Assembly: GCA_002729725.1 (NCBI GenBank)
Contig: PBYS01000121.1
Location: forward strand, 37,772-101,771
Length of the DNA: 64,000 bases
Reading direction: 5' to 3'
Source: Puniceicoccaceae bacterium
GTDB lineage: Bacteria > Verrucomicrobiota > Verrucomicrobiia > Opitutales > Coraliomargaritaceae
In this document: positions 27,205 to 36,369 of the stretch, piece after piece
Layout of the letters: each line of letters starts with the position of its first letter
Numbering within the stretch: the stretch's first letter is position 1
Notes under the pieces: generated by a model
The model's input: only the letters and a program-made list of their open reading frames with translations
Told to the model about the DNA's origin: nothing
The model's database searches: none
Position numbers and translations under genes: made by a program

Positions 27205-28045
27205 CAGAATCTAGATCGATGGGATAAAGCGGGATCAACACGGCGACCTCATGCAAGCTGAGTAAGCTCGAGTGCAATTCCACGGTGCCAGTTTGAAAGA
27301 TGCCCGTGCTGCCAGGTTGAAGCCAATTCACTCGCCCGATCAATAGACCTGGGGGGAAGGTGCCCCCCAAGCGAGTAGAGACGAGTTTAAGTGGCATTTG
27401 GGTGCTGGCGACCATGTCTTGCGGTGCATCACGCACAACACCCGTCGGAGAGCCGAAGCCGCTTTGGGCAACGCCTTGATAAACGACGGGGCGCTCGTCG
27501 CCCTCGAAGTTCGCCGCCATGCGAAAATTGGGACTACTAATTAACTCAACGCGACTGGTAAAGGCGTTCACCTCCACTACGCGCCCAACCACGCCTCCGT
27601 AAAAGACGACTGCTGCCCCGACGGGAATCTGATAGTCTTGTCCCTTGCGAATTATGATCTGTTGCCACCAAGCGTTTAGGTCACGACGGATGACGCGCGC
27701 GACCTCGTAGCGAAATTCCCGTCGACTGGGCAGCTTTAAAATAGCTTCCAAGCGCTGGATTTCATTTTCGAGGGTTTCGTTGCGCTGGGCATTGAACTGG
27801 TAGAGCGATTTCGCGCGCGCAACCTCTCTGCCAGCTTCGATCAATTCTACCTTAGAGTGACTGCGACGGGCCCAGAAGCCTTCCAGGTCATCGAGGTAGG
27901 AGGTCGCCACCCAGGCGGGCGCTTGAAACTCAGAGAAACTGACGCGTAGAAAGGACTTAAACGCGGTTGGTATGACCCACCAAGCAACAAGAAAGACGCC
28001 TAAGGCGACCAACGGCTTGATCTTATCGAGGCGGTGATTCGCCAC
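27194..28045 (-). CDS. mreC: Rod shape-determining protein MreC
   Basis: MreC links cytosolic MreB to the periplasmic cell-wall synthases. The 283-residue protein has an N-terminal membrane helix (residues about 10-28), a coiled coil (RNETLENEIQRLEAILKLPS, about 85-105) and two beta-barrel domains with MreC hallmarks such as RRDLNAWWQQIIIRKGQDY, VVFYGGVVGRVVEVN and GLLIGRVNWLQPGSTGIFQT. It starts 9 bases after the mreB stop. Confidence 0.93.
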   Translation of the reverse strand: MANHRLDKIKPLVALGVFLVAWWVIPTAFKSFLRVSFSEFQAPAWVATSYLDDLEGFWARRSHSKVELIEAGREVARAKSLYQFNAQRNETLENEIQRLEAILKLPSRREFRYEVARVIRRDLNAWWQQIIIRKGQDYQIPVGAAVVFYGGVVGRVVEVNAFTSRVELISSPNFRMAANFEGDERPVVYQGVAQSGFGSPTGVVRDAPQDMVASTQMPLKLVSTRLGGTFPPGLLIGRVNWLQPGSTGIFQTGTVELHSSLLSLHEVAVLIPLYPIDLDSDAP

Positions 28046-28054
28046 GGCGCCGCG

Positions 28055-29077
28055 CTAGTTTTTGGGGGCTCCCGTGAGGTCTTTCAGAAGAAAGGCCAGT
28101 TCGTCCAGGACCAAACCAGTGCCATTGGCAACCGCACTGAGTGGGTCTTCGGCAATCACCACCGGCAAGCCCGTGGCATCGCTGAGCTGCTGATCGAGTC
28201 CCTTAATCATGGCACCGCCACCAGCGAGGAAGAAGCCACGGTCCACCAAGTCCGCAGAAAGCTCTGGGGGGCAGCGCTCGAGTGCATTACGCACGAGGTC
28301 CACGATCGCGGAAATGGTATCGGACAAGGCGTCGCGAATTTCCTGAGAAGTGATGGTAATGGTCTTGGGCAGGCCGGCCACGGAGTCTCGACCGCGCACT
28401 TCCATCGAAATTTCCTCCTCCAAGGGGAATGCAGAGCCGACCTTAATCTTAATCTCTTCGGCAGTGCGCTCACCAATCATCAAATTATACGCGCGCTTCA
28501 TGTAGTTAACAATCGCGCTGTCAATCTCATCGCCGCCGACACGGATACTTTTGGTATAGACCACACCTGCGAGTGAAATAATGGCCACCTCGGTGGTGCC
28601 CCCGCCGATATCGACAATCATGTTGGCCGCGGGCTCATCGATGGGTAAGCCGACGCCAATGGCCGCTGCCATCGGCTCTTCGAGCAGCACGACATCGCGC
28701 GCACCTGCCCGAATGGCTGAATCTTTAACCGCACGGCGTTCCACTTCGGTAATCCCGGAGGGCACGGCCACCACGATGCGGGGCGCGACGAAAGTCTTCT
28801 TCTTATTTACCTTATTGATAAAATACCGCAGCATGGCCTCGGTAATCTCAAAATCGGCAATTACACCGTCCTTCATGGGACGAATTGCGGTAATATTGCC
28901 TGGGGTGCGGCCCAGCATTTTTTTGGCTTCCGCACCCACGGCGCATACCTTCTTGGTGGACGAGTAGATGGCCACCACGCTGGGTTCGCGTAGAACAATA
29001 CCTTTTTCTTTAGCGAAAACTAGAGTATTGGCGGTGCCAAGGTCGATGCCGATATCGTTGGAGAGGAATCCTAACAC
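28055..29077 (-). CDS. mreB: Rod shape-determining protein MreB
   Basis: MreB is a bacterial actin that organises side-wall synthesis. The 340-residue protein carries [16 protein letters not shown] (phosphate 1, residues 8-23), [17 protein letters not shown] (phosphate 2), [20 protein letters not shown] and [19 protein letters not shown] (adenosine motif). It is the first gene of the operon and lies 112 bases downstream of tyrS. The chemistry and fold are those of the Hsp70/actin superfamily, but length and motifs separate it cleanly from the Hsp70 pair at 14403-19060. Confidence 0.96.
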   Translation of the reverse strand: MLGFLSNDIGIDLGTANTLVFAKEKGIVLREPSVVAIYSSTKKVCAVGAEAKKMLGRTPGNITAIRPMKDGVIADFEITEAMLRYFINKVNKKKTFVAPRIVVAVPSGITEVERRAVKDSAIRAGARDVVLLEEPMAAAIGVGLPIDEPAANMIVDIGGGTTEVAIISLAGVVYTKSIRVGGDEIDSAIVNYMKRAYNLMIGERTAEEIKIKVGSAFPLEEEISMEVRGRDSVAGLPKTITITSQEIRDALSDTISAIVDLVRNALERCPPELSADLVDRGFFLAGGGAMIKGLDQQLSDATGLPVVIAEDPLSAVANGTGLVLDELAFLLKDLTGAPKN

Positions 29078-29189
29078 AATAAGATGGATGTTAAATAGCG
29101 CTGCGCTGACTGATCAGAGAATAAACCCCTTTTTCTATGAAAGCATTTGAAAGTCAACTGATTACCGCGAGCGAAGCAGATGTTTCCCC

Positions 29190-30371
29190 CTACCCGATGA
29201 GCTTGAAAAAGATGCGCTTGCCAGCTTGGAAGATCTGCTCACCGCTAGGAGGGGTCACTTCGCGATTGGGATCGCTTTGTTTTTCGCCGTCAATTTTGAC
29301 ACCGCCCTGCTTCACCAGACGTCGGATCGCGCCCTTACTCTCGAAGAGCTCAGACTGCGCCATCACCTCGAAAAGCGGGGCGCTGGTGGCATCGCCGAGT
29401 AAATCGCTCCAAGTAAAGGTGGGCATGTCATCGGGTAATTTATTCTTGGAAAAGACCTGCTCAAATTGCTCCAACTCGTGCTTGCCAGCCTGCATCGAGT
29501 GAAATTGCCCGACCAGCGAGGAGGCCAAGTGCTTTTTAGCATCCATGGGGTGCCCTTTCTTGAGGTTGGCAATTTTATCTTCGGGTAATTCTAAGAGCAA
29601 TTGGTAGTAGGTCCACATGGTATCGTCGGGGATCGACATGATCTTACCGAACATCTCCTTGGGGCTGTCGGTGAACGCGATGTAATTATCCGCGCTCTTC
29701 GACATCTTCTTCGTTCCGTCGAGCCCGACCAGTAGTGGCATAGTGATGACCGCTTGTTCTTGCTTACCAGCATCCTTCTGCAGGGCGCGACCGACCAACA
29801 TGTTAAACAACTGGTCGGTACCGCCGATTTCGACGTCCGCATTGAGCACAAGCGAATCGTAGCCCTGAATGAGCGGGTAGAGGAACTCGATGATCGAAAT
29901 CGGCGCTTGGCTGGCGTAGCGTTTTGCGAAGTCATCACGCTCCAACATACGAGCAACCGTCATTTTACGAGAGAGCTTCAGGCTGTCCTCAAAGCTCATC
30001 TTGTCGAACCACTCGCTGTTGTAGAAAACCGTCGTTTTCTCCTCGTCCAGAATCTTAAAAGCCTGGTCCAAATAGCTTTGTGCGTTTTCAACAATTTCTT
30101 CCTTCGTCAAAACAGGGCGTGTGCTCGAGCGTCCGGAAGGGTCACCAATCAAAGTGGTAAAGTCACCGATGATCAGCAGCGCCTCGTGCCCTAAGTCTTG
30201 AAACTGGCGGAGCTTATTGAAGACCACGAGGTGGCCAAAAGTCAGATCCGGGCGCGTCGGGTCCACGCCTAACTTCACGCGTAAGGGCTTGCTACCATGC
30301 AGGCGGTCTTCGAGTTCTGTTGCGCCGATAATCGTGTCGGTGTTGCTACGGATAATATCAATTAAGCTCAT
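29190..30371 (-). CDS. tyrS: Tyrosyl-tRNA synthetase
   Basis: TyrRS charges tRNA-Tyr. The 393-residue protein is the TyrZ-like bacterial form with the HIGH-equivalent GVDPTRPDLTFGHLVVFNKL (residues about 36-55), DFTTLIGDPSGR, the tyrosine-binding EIGGTDQLFNMLVGR and KMSKSADNYI (around residue 222). A C-terminal S4 RNA-binding domain (SKGAIRRLVKQGGVKIDGEK) closes the protein. It is transcribed ahead of mreB and after the JetC gene, with gaps of 112 and 94 bases. Confidence 0.95.
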   Translation of the reverse strand: MSLIDIIRSNTDTIIGATELEDRLHGSKPLRVKLGVDPTRPDLTFGHLVVFNKLRQFQDLGHEALLIIGDFTTLIGDPSGRSSTRPVLTKEEIVENAQSYLDQAFKILDEEKTTVFYNSEWFDKMSFEDSLKLSRKMTVARMLERDDFAKRYASQAPISIIEFLYPLIQGYDSLVLNADVEIGGTDQLFNMLVGRALQKDAGKQEQAVITMPLLVGLDGTKKMSKSADNYIAFTDSPKEMFGKIMSIPDDTMWTYYQLLLELPEDKIANLKKGHPMDAKKHLASSLVGQFHSMQAGKHELEQFEQVFSKNKLPDDMPTFTWSDLLGDATSAPLFEVMAQSELFESKGAIRRLVKQGGVKIDGEKQSDPNREVTPPSGEQIFQAGKRIFFKLIG

Positions 30372-30465
30372 AAGAATTTAGGAAGAATACCTTAAACTGA
30401 GCGCATCCCCGCTCCCGTAAAGGATAAAAGCGGGTATACACGGACTTAGACGGATTCAACGAAGG

Positions 30466-33400
30466 TCATGCATCCTCGACTTCGTCCATCAACTGTTTGT
30501 ATTCGTGGACATTGAGATTATGGATTTCTGAATGCACATTGGGCCGAGTGACGATGTGGTAGCGTTCGACATATTTTTGTACGAGGTGCACCTTGGAGTC
30601 CAAGGGCTGCACGATGATGAGCTGCAGGCTAAACTGCTTAAACAACTCGAGCAAATAGGTCGAAAACTCATCGTCGGTCTTACTGAACATTTCATCCACC
30701 ACAACCAAACGGAAGGTTTCGGTCTGTTGCTCGTTGTTCAATGAAATGCCGTATTGATAGGCGATCGCGGTGGCGAGAATGGTGGAAGCGAGGCGGTTCT
30801 TTTCACCGCCCGACTTACCCGATGCGCCGGAATAGCACTGAAAGCTGACATCGGTCTCGCGATAGAATTCGTCGGCCCGAAAGTTATACCAATTGCGAAC
30901 ATCGATCACTTGCTGGGTCCATTTCTCATCTTTACTTAATTCATCGAGCAAGTGACGCACACGTTTGAATCGTTCGGAGCGCTCCTGGTCGGAGTTCTCC
31001 CCTTGAGTAATATTTTCTAAAGCGTACTGCCGCAAGGCACGGAAGCGCTTCTGCTTATCGTCATCTGTCCGCTCGGGCACCAACTGGATGTAAGTGCGCT
31101 TGTTGCGATCAAAGTCGACTTCTTTCAGGTGCAGATTCAGATCCTGAATGCGGTTCTTGATGCTTTCCGCATGCTGACTGAGTAGACCATCAAAGCTCGA
31201 AACATCTTCGATCAAATTAGTCTGGAGCAATCGATTGAAACGCTTCTGATTTTTCGGAAGATCCTCCCCTTCGATCCGAAGTCGTAAGGACTCAAATGGA
31301 GCAAACAAGGTCTGGCTATAACCGGGGACCGCGAGCCCATCGGTATAGAGCTCGTCGTGTAGCTTGGGCTCTTCGTTTTTCGCCTCATCGAGGAAGCGTT
31401 GAATTTCCAGCTTCGCGGTATTGCCCGCATCATTGCACTTACGATTGGCCTCATTGCGCTTACGCTCTAGCTCACTATTAACTTGCGACTTCGCAGTTTG
31501 CAAGGCCGCCACACTGGTGGGTGGGATTTCGAGTAACTTCTTTACCGCGGGCAAGCGCTCTTGCATGATCTGCATTTGCTCCGGACTCTCGTTCGCCAGA
31601 TCAATAATGCTCTGGCAGACTTGTAGAGCATGCTCGTTTTGCTCCTGACGCGCCTTCAACCCGCCCAAGCGTTCGCGCGCATTTTGACTTCTCTCCATTG
31701 CACTGAGCTTGGCCACCTTCGCCTCTTCGACTTGAGCTTGTAAACTGCTCTGCTCATCCGAACTGGATTCGAGCCGCTGCTGTTCATGCTTCAGCTCATC
31801 CTGCATGAGGACCAGACTAAAGTGGTCCACGGCAGCCCAATCACTCGCAATATCCGGCAAGGATTTGGCAGCCTGTAAGGCGGTATCGACTCCCGATTTT
31901 TCGTTGCCTAGCTTACGCACACTCTCAGCCAGCTCACTATGCTTGAGCGCTTGCTCGGCATGACGTGCTTGCAGTGCTTTAATCTTGGTCGAATTATCCC
32001 AACCCAAGACATCGCGGCTACGGTCAGTGATATCGTGACGATCGTCCTTCCGGCGCTCGGAGCCACGTTGCTTCGTCAAACCACCGAGTGTGATGGCCGT
32101 CTTGGTGCGATTGAACAACTCATCCGCTGCTTCACAGCAAAGGTGGTCGTAACGATAACTAAGTTCAGAAGATAGCCAGCGATCAAACTCTCCAGCATCC
32201 GTATGAATCTCTAGCTTAGTCGCCACGGCGCCCGGCTGCAGTTGCGGATTTACAGAGCGTGCGTCGCTCTCCACCACGTGATACACCAACAAGCCTCGTA
32301 GGTTGGTGCGGTGCACATAAGCGTCCATCTTTTTGCGCAAGCGCCCCGGCACCAACACACAGAGGGCAAAGCCGTGCACCAAGCGCTCGATCGCGCCGGT
32401 CCAAATCACTTCGCTCTCTTTGATTTGCACCAGCTCTCCGACAAACGGAAGTTCCTTCGAGCTAACCTTGAGCGCTTTGGCGATGCCATCACGCAGCCGT
32501 ATAAACTTACTGTCGATGTTGCCTTCCCGCTCCTGCAAACCACGAATTTCTTCGCTAATCTGCTTTTGCTGCAAGGTGAGTTCTTTTAGAGTCGCACTCT
32601 GCTGGTCAAATTGCTTCCCCAGTTTTTTTGCGAGCTTGGCCAATCTTTCCGCATCCTTATCAGCGTCCGTCAGAAGCTCAACAAAGTCGGTTTCCGCCTG
32701 GCAGACGATGCCCGTGCGCCACTTTTCAGCGCGTGCGATGAACTGTTTATAACGAGCTTGGAGCGGCTTAATTTGTTGTTCTAACTGTGTGAGTTCGGCC
32801 TTAATTTGCTGCAAGCGACGGCCGGTTTCGCTGGACTCAATCGCAATGGTGAGCTGCTGGATACGCTCTTGTTGCGCCTCGACCTTTAAGCTTTCGGAGG
32901 TTTCCTCAGCACGCGTCTTCACGAGCTCGCGCTCGATCCCTTCAGCATCGGCGACGCGAAATTTCATTTCAGTCTCCGCAAAAAAGAGCGGTGCCGCCTC
33001 AATGCAACCGGTCCAATGATCGACCTGCTCCTCTTGAGCCTGTACCATGCTGTTGAGGCGGTGAATTTCGTTGAGGCGATCGAGGCGTTTCTTCTCACGT
33101 TCGATGCGTTCGTAAGTGCGACGTAGCTCCTCGAAGTTGTTGCGTAATTCTTCCAGCTTTTTGGGAACGCCGCCGTCATCCAGCATGTATTCGCGAATGA
33201 AACTGGTCAGGTTACTGATGTCCTTAATGCACACCGCCTGATTAAATATATCCATCGGATTCTTATCCGCCGACAAGTAGAGCGCTTCATGAAAGCGTTG
33301 CGAGTAGAGCGTAAAGGTGTCCAAGGGCTCCAAGGCCCGCTCTTTAAGTTTTTGGCGCACCTCGGAAGGGCTGCCCAAATCCTTAAAATCGCCCTCGATC

Positions 33401-33900
33401 GTCAATTTCTTTTTCGCCACCACATAGGCGCGCTCCAACTTCTTCGCCGGGGTGAGCCACAGCACTTGCGCCAGTGTCACATCCTGCTGATAAGTTTCGT
33501 TATAAAAATGAGCCAATAGGACAGTGACAGATTCGCCGGCCTTGCGCAACTGTTTGGGCCGTCCGTAGCCGCGGTCCTGATCATGCTCTTCCGAATAGGT
33601 GCCGAGCACGTAGTCTTTTTCGTTACGCTCTTTCTTTTGCTTACGCTCACCACCACCGGCCGAGGCCTGATTATAATTTCGCTTACGGCTATCAATTAGG
33701 ATCGTGAGCACCGCGTCGGCCAAAGTCGATTTACCCGCACCATTGCCGCCACTCAAGAGACTGGTACGACCATCGGGGGCGAAGCTGTGCACGCGCCCAT
33801 GAAAGGTCCCCCAGTTCAGAACTGAGAATTGATGTAAACGAAAGCCGGCCTTGGAACGGTCGGGTGCGAATTCTAGTGTAGCTTGTGGTTCGTGATTCAT
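30466..33900 (-). CDS. SMC-like ATPase of a Wadjet/Mks complex (JetC/MksB)
   Basis: This is the motor subunit of an SMC complex of MukB/MksB type, 1144 residues. The Walker A motif GGNGAGKSTLADAVL is near residue 55. Long coiled-coil arms follow (for example LEEQIKPL-type and ERIQQLTIAIESSETGRRLQ stretches) around a central hinge region; the ABC signature is in GASGKSGGEKNRLASTILA (around 1028) and Walker B in RLVVVDEMFSKTDDEF (around 1070). It begins 3 bases after the JetB gene, in the order JetA-JetB-JetC. Family knowledge: with JetD, Wadjet cleaves circular plasmids; without it, MksBEF acts in chromosome organisation. No JetD gene is found downstream, where tyrS follows 94 bases on. Confidence 0.9.
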   Translation of the reverse strand: MNHEPQATLEFAPDRSKAGFRLHQFSVLNWGTFHGRVHSFAPDGRTSLLSGGNGAGKSTLADAVLTILIDSRKRNYNQASAGGGERKQKKERNEKDYVLGTYSEEHDQDRGYGRPKQLRKAGESVTVLLAHFYNETYQQDVTLAQVLWLTPAKKLERAYVVAKKKLTIEGDFKDLGSPSEVRQKLKERALEPLDTFTLYSQRFHEALYLSADKNPMDIFNQAVCIKDISNLTSFIREYMLDDGGVPKKLEELRNNFEELRRTYERIEREKKRLDRLNEIHRLNSMVQAQEEQVDHWTGCIEAAPLFFAETEMKFRVADAEGIERELVKTRAEETSESLKVEAQQERIQQLTIAIESSETGRRLQQIKAELTQLEQQIKPLQARYKQFIARAEKWRTGIVCQAETDFVELLTDADKDAERLAKLAKKLGKQFDQQSATLKELTLQQKQISEEIRGLQEREGNIDSKFIRLRDGIAKALKVSSKELPFVGELVQIKESEVIWTGAIERLVHGFALCVLVPGRLRKKMDAYVHRTNLRGLLVYHVVESDARSVNPQLQPGAVATKLEIHTDAGEFDRWLSSELSYRYDHLCCEAADELFNRTKTAITLGGLTKQRGSERRKDDRHDITDRSRDVLGWDNSTKIKALQARHAEQALKHSELAESVRKLGNEKSGVDTALQAAKSLPDIASDWAAVDHFSLVLMQDELKHEQQRLESSSDEQSSLQAQVEEAKVAKLSAMERSQNARERLGGLKARQEQNEHALQVCQSIIDLANESPEQMQIMQERLPAVKKLLEIPPTSVAALQTAKSQVNSELERKRNEANRKCNDAGNTAKLEIQRFLDEAKNEEPKLHDELYTDGLAVPGYSQTLFAPFESLRLRIEGEDLPKNQKRFNRLLQTNLIEDVSSFDGLLSQHAESIKNRIQDLNLHLKEVDFDRNKRTYIQLVPERTDDDKQKRFRALRQYALENITQGENSDQERSERFKRVRHLLDELSKDEKWTQQVIDVRNWYNFRADEFYRETDVSFQCYSGASGKSGGEKNRLASTILATAIAYQYGISLNNEQQTETFRLVVVDEMFSKTDDEFSTYLLELFKQFSLQLIIVQPLDSKVHLVQKYVERYHIVTRPNVHSEIHNLNVHEYKQLMDEVEDA

Positions 33901-33902
33901 AC

Positions 33903-34568
33903 CTATGCGTCCTCCTCTGTTTCTTCAATCTCGCTTTCGGCGGGGGTAGCTTCGTCCCGATCCTCGGAGGCATCCTCTTGCTCCAAGTGCGCTTTTAAAC
34001 GATTGCGAATCGCCTCGATCTGATCGACGGGCAGTTTGGCGCGCAGAATAGGCTCCACTCGATAAATGACCTCATTGCGGTTAGAAACATAGCGCAAGGC
34101 TGACAACTCAAGCAATCGTGAGACCGCCGCTTTAATCCTTTTCTCGATCTTTTGCTCATTGCCACTTTCGCCACAATAGGGGCGCATGAACTGCAAAATA
34201 TCTTTGAACTCAAGATAAAGATAGTCCGTGCCATCGGTCGATTGATCGTGCCGCAGCAGACGCTCCCGTAACTCCGTCAACAACACAGTGGGCAGAAAAG
34301 ACAAAGGAGTGCGACGCATCAGACGCGGTAGAGGCGCTTCACCCTCCTGGCCCTCCGGTAACTCCTCCTCATTGCTATCTTCATTGCGCAGAAAGGCGTA
34401 GCCCGCGTCCTCATCCACGACGAGGTCTAGGCCCATCAGCTGGAAATGCGATTCTACTTGCTGACGATCACGCAGCAAACGAGTCCACGACTCAGTCTCT
34501 TCTTGATAGATGGGCCCACGAACCAATTGAACGATGACGTGGCGGATAGTGATGACGGACGGATTCAT
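33903..34568 (-). CDS. DUF4194 protein, kite subunit of a Wadjet/Mks complex (JetB/MksE)
   Basis: This 221-residue protein has two winged-helix regions: YQEETESWTRLLRDRQQVES-type N-terminal part with LMGLDLVVDEDAGYAFLRN, and a second with YLEFKDILQFMRPY and AVSRLLELSALRYVSNRNEV. This is the DUF4194 pattern of JetB/MksE. The subunit bridges the kleisin (JetA) and the ATPase heads (JetC). The C-terminal tail is very acidic (EDASEDRDEATPAESEIEE). The start overlaps the JetA stop by 4 bases, and JetC follows after 3 bases, so the three are translated as a unit. Confidence 0.87.
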   Translation of the reverse strand: MNPSVITIRHVIVQLVRGPIYQEETESWTRLLRDRQQVESHFQLMGLDLVVDEDAGYAFLRNEDSNEEELPEGQEGEAPLPRLMRRTPLSFLPTVLLTELRERLLRHDQSTDGTDYLYLEFKDILQFMRPYCGESGNEQKIEKRIKAAVSRLLELSALRYVSNRNEVIYRVEPILRAKLPVDQIEAIRNRLKAHLEQEDASEDRDEATPAESEIEETEEDA

Positions 34569-36001
34569 TTTATAAAGACGATTTTCTCAAGTTCGGCATA
34601 GCGCGGTTGGACCTCGCGCTTTAGATCGATCTGAATGGTTTCGGGATAAAAGACGTTCTGCGACGCTTCGCCCGCGACCGCGACATAGGCGACCACATCC
34701 ACAATGCCTGATTCCACCGGATAGCGCTCCACCAACTCACGCAGGCTCACCTGAGCTTGCGTTTCTAAAACTTCGCTCAGCCGCTTGCGGTATTTCGGTA
34801 AATTCAACGGTTTACCAATGCGGCCCAGCGCATCTTTCAGGGAATCCACACTCGTCGTGTCGTCGGGATCGATCCCGTCGAACCGCGTGGACTCCGGCGC
34901 TTCCCAGGTGCCGACCTCCATAAAGTTATTAAAGCGGACGGGGTCTTCCCAATGATGTAGCGTTTGCTCAGCGGGCAAATCGCCACAAGCATTGGCCAAA
35001 GAGCGCACCTCCCCCAACAATTCCATCAAATAGCGTGTTTGCTGCGAAGTCTGCTCCTCCACCACACGCCGCAACTGGCCCGAAATACGACGGTAAATAC
35101 CAGCGACACTCGACACCTCATCATAGAGACGTTTCGGCAATTGTTGAAACACATGCGCATCCAAGTCGTGCGCATGCGCCAGCTCGGCGGCGCGTTTAGC
35201 CAGGGCCAATAACTCCTCGCGGTTTTCAACCGAGGTGATCGACTCGCGAAAGCCGAAATAGCTGCGGCCCTGATCCCGATTGCGCAGCGCCTCATCGGCG
35301 TCCAAGACGTGGGCCACCAAGTCGCCCTTGGAAAGTTGCTGCTCCAAATACAAATTCTGAATATCACGCGCCTGCTCGCGAAAGGTTTCTTCAATCGAGC
35401 GAAAGTCGCTCAAGAATTCGTCAATGTCGCTTTCCAGATCGTGCAGCGCATCTTTGACAGCCGTTGAATCGAGCGTTTCGACTTTGCCCGTTTCCTGGAT
35501 CTGCTGCAGCTCGGCATCAATTTCAGCACGCTGCTTCAGCAACTCATTGCGCCGGGCCTCTGGGTCTGAATTGGTCTCGCGCTCGATGCGGCGCAGCTCC
35601 GAGACGATGCGGGTAAAACGTGAATCCGAGGTGGTATAGCCACGGCGATCCACCCGCCGCAAGTCCTCCACCCAGGCCAGTGCCTTTTCGCTGAACTGCG
35701 TGAGTTGGTACACATAGCTATTCTGCGCCTCCACGAAACGCTTCTGTAAGAGACGATGACTCTCCTCGCACCACTGATTCAAATAAAACCTCGCATCACG
35801 CGGCATAGCATCCGGGTCCGCTGCACGCGCGTCCTGCAAATGCCGATCCAAGAGCGCCTCCAAGTCTTCTTCCGGGATTTGCGTTAGCCCTTCTTCTTTA
35901 AAACTTACGTAGAAAAAGCCCAAAACAAAGCAAGCGCTCGGGCTCCGCAGCAATTTCAGCGTCGGGCTCTTGGCAAAATAGGGATCGAAAATCGAGGACA
36001 T
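34565..36001 (-). CDS. DUF3375 protein, kleisin subunit of a Wadjet/Mks complex (JetA/MksF)
   Basis: This 478-residue protein has the DUF3375 architecture: an N-terminal winged-helix region opening LKLLRSPSACFVLGFFYVSF (residues 14-33), a helical middle with coiled coil (RRNELLKQRAEIDAELQQI, IEETFREQARDIQNLYLEQQ), and a C-terminal winged helix near KPLNLPKYRKRLSEVLETQA. It is the first gene of the jetABC-type operon, 200 bases downstream of a clear terminator, so the operon has its own promoter. Kleisins close the SMC ring. The name JetA or MksF depends on whether a nuclease partner exists; none was found here. Confidence 0.88.
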   Translation of the reverse strand: MSSIFDPYFAKSPTLKLLRSPSACFVLGFFYVSFKEEGLTQIPEEDLEALLDRHLQDARAADPDAMPRDARFYLNQWCEESHRLLQKRFVEAQNSYVYQLTQFSEKALAWVEDLRRVDRRGYTTSDSRFTRIVSELRRIERETNSDPEARRNELLKQRAEIDAELQQIQETGKVETLDSTAVKDALHDLESDIDEFLSDFRSIEETFREQARDIQNLYLEQQLSKGDLVAHVLDADEALRNRDQGRSYFGFRESITSVENREELLALAKRAAELAHAHDLDAHVFQQLPKRLYDEVSSVAGIYRRISGQLRRVVEEQTSQQTRYLMELLGEVRSLANACGDLPAEQTLHHWEDPVRFNNFMEVGTWEAPESTRFDGIDPDDTTSVDSLKDALGRIGKPLNLPKYRKRLSEVLETQAQVSLRELVERYPVESGIVDVVAYVAVAGEASQNVFYPETIQIDLKREVQPRYAELEKIVFIK

Positions 36002-36113
36002 CGCATCAGAAAGTTGAAGAGTCGCGAAGCTGTCAATCTGTAGCGATGCGAAGATAAACGATCTCTGGTAGCCATGTGATAGACTGCCGGTTGATCACGC
36101 CAGCTCGAGGCAC

Positions 36114-36146
36114 AAAAAAAACGACTCTCCTTTGAGGGAGAGCCGT
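36114..36146 (-). terminator. Rho-independent terminator after the COX24-like gene
   Basis: On the minus strand the stem ACGGCTCTCC pairs with GGAGAGTCGT (one G-U pair) across a 6-base loop (36121-36146) and is followed at once by seven to eight T residues (36114-36120). It separates the lptG-pabB-pabC-COX24 group from the SMC operon. Confidence 0.9.
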
Positions 36147-36167
36147 TGTAGAAATTGATTAGCAAGT

Positions 36168-36207
36168 AATTACCAAATTACCCAATTACCAAATTACCAA
36201 GTTACCA
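36168..36207. repeat. Five tandem copies of an 8-base unit
   Basis: The units read AATTACCA, AATTACCC, AATTACCA, AATTACCA, AGTTACCA with no spacer. The last unit contains the stop codon of the 31-residue basic protein gene, so the array looks like an expansion of that gene's terminal TGGTAA sequence. It lies between the gene and its terminator. Confidence 0.85.
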
Positions 36208-36297
36208 AGTGCGCTTCTTGTGGCGATTGGACTTCAAACGCTTGCGACGTTTGTGGTTGTTCATCTTGAGACGGCGTTTTTTCTTGAGGTTACCCAT
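36202..36297 (-). CDS. COX24/AURKAIP1-type tiny basic protein, probable ribosomal protein
   Basis: This 31-residue, extremely basic protein starts [20 protein letters not shown] and ends [12 protein letters not shown]. The KKxxRLKMNxHKRRKR...RHKK pattern is the COX24/AURKAIP1 domain of the mitochondrial small-subunit protein mS38, and small bacterial homologues are annotated under that name; a role on the small ribosomal subunit is therefore inferred. It has 16 Lys/Arg of 31 residues. The gene is easily missed because of its size; it lies 72 bases after pabC and is closed by a strong terminator. Confidence 0.85.
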   Translation of the reverse strand: MGNLKKKRRLKMNNHKRRKRLKSNRHKKRTW

Positions 36298-36369
36298 GTG
36301 TAAATTGCTGTTGAAATTAGTGGAAACGTGCGAAAGAGCCAGAAAAGCTGCCTAGTGTAAAGCGTTTTT

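Noticed and set aside
30372..30465. Remnant of a JetD gene between JetC and tyrS
   Set aside because: The 94-base gap is too short and shows no frame resembling DUF3322/DUF2220 in any direction.
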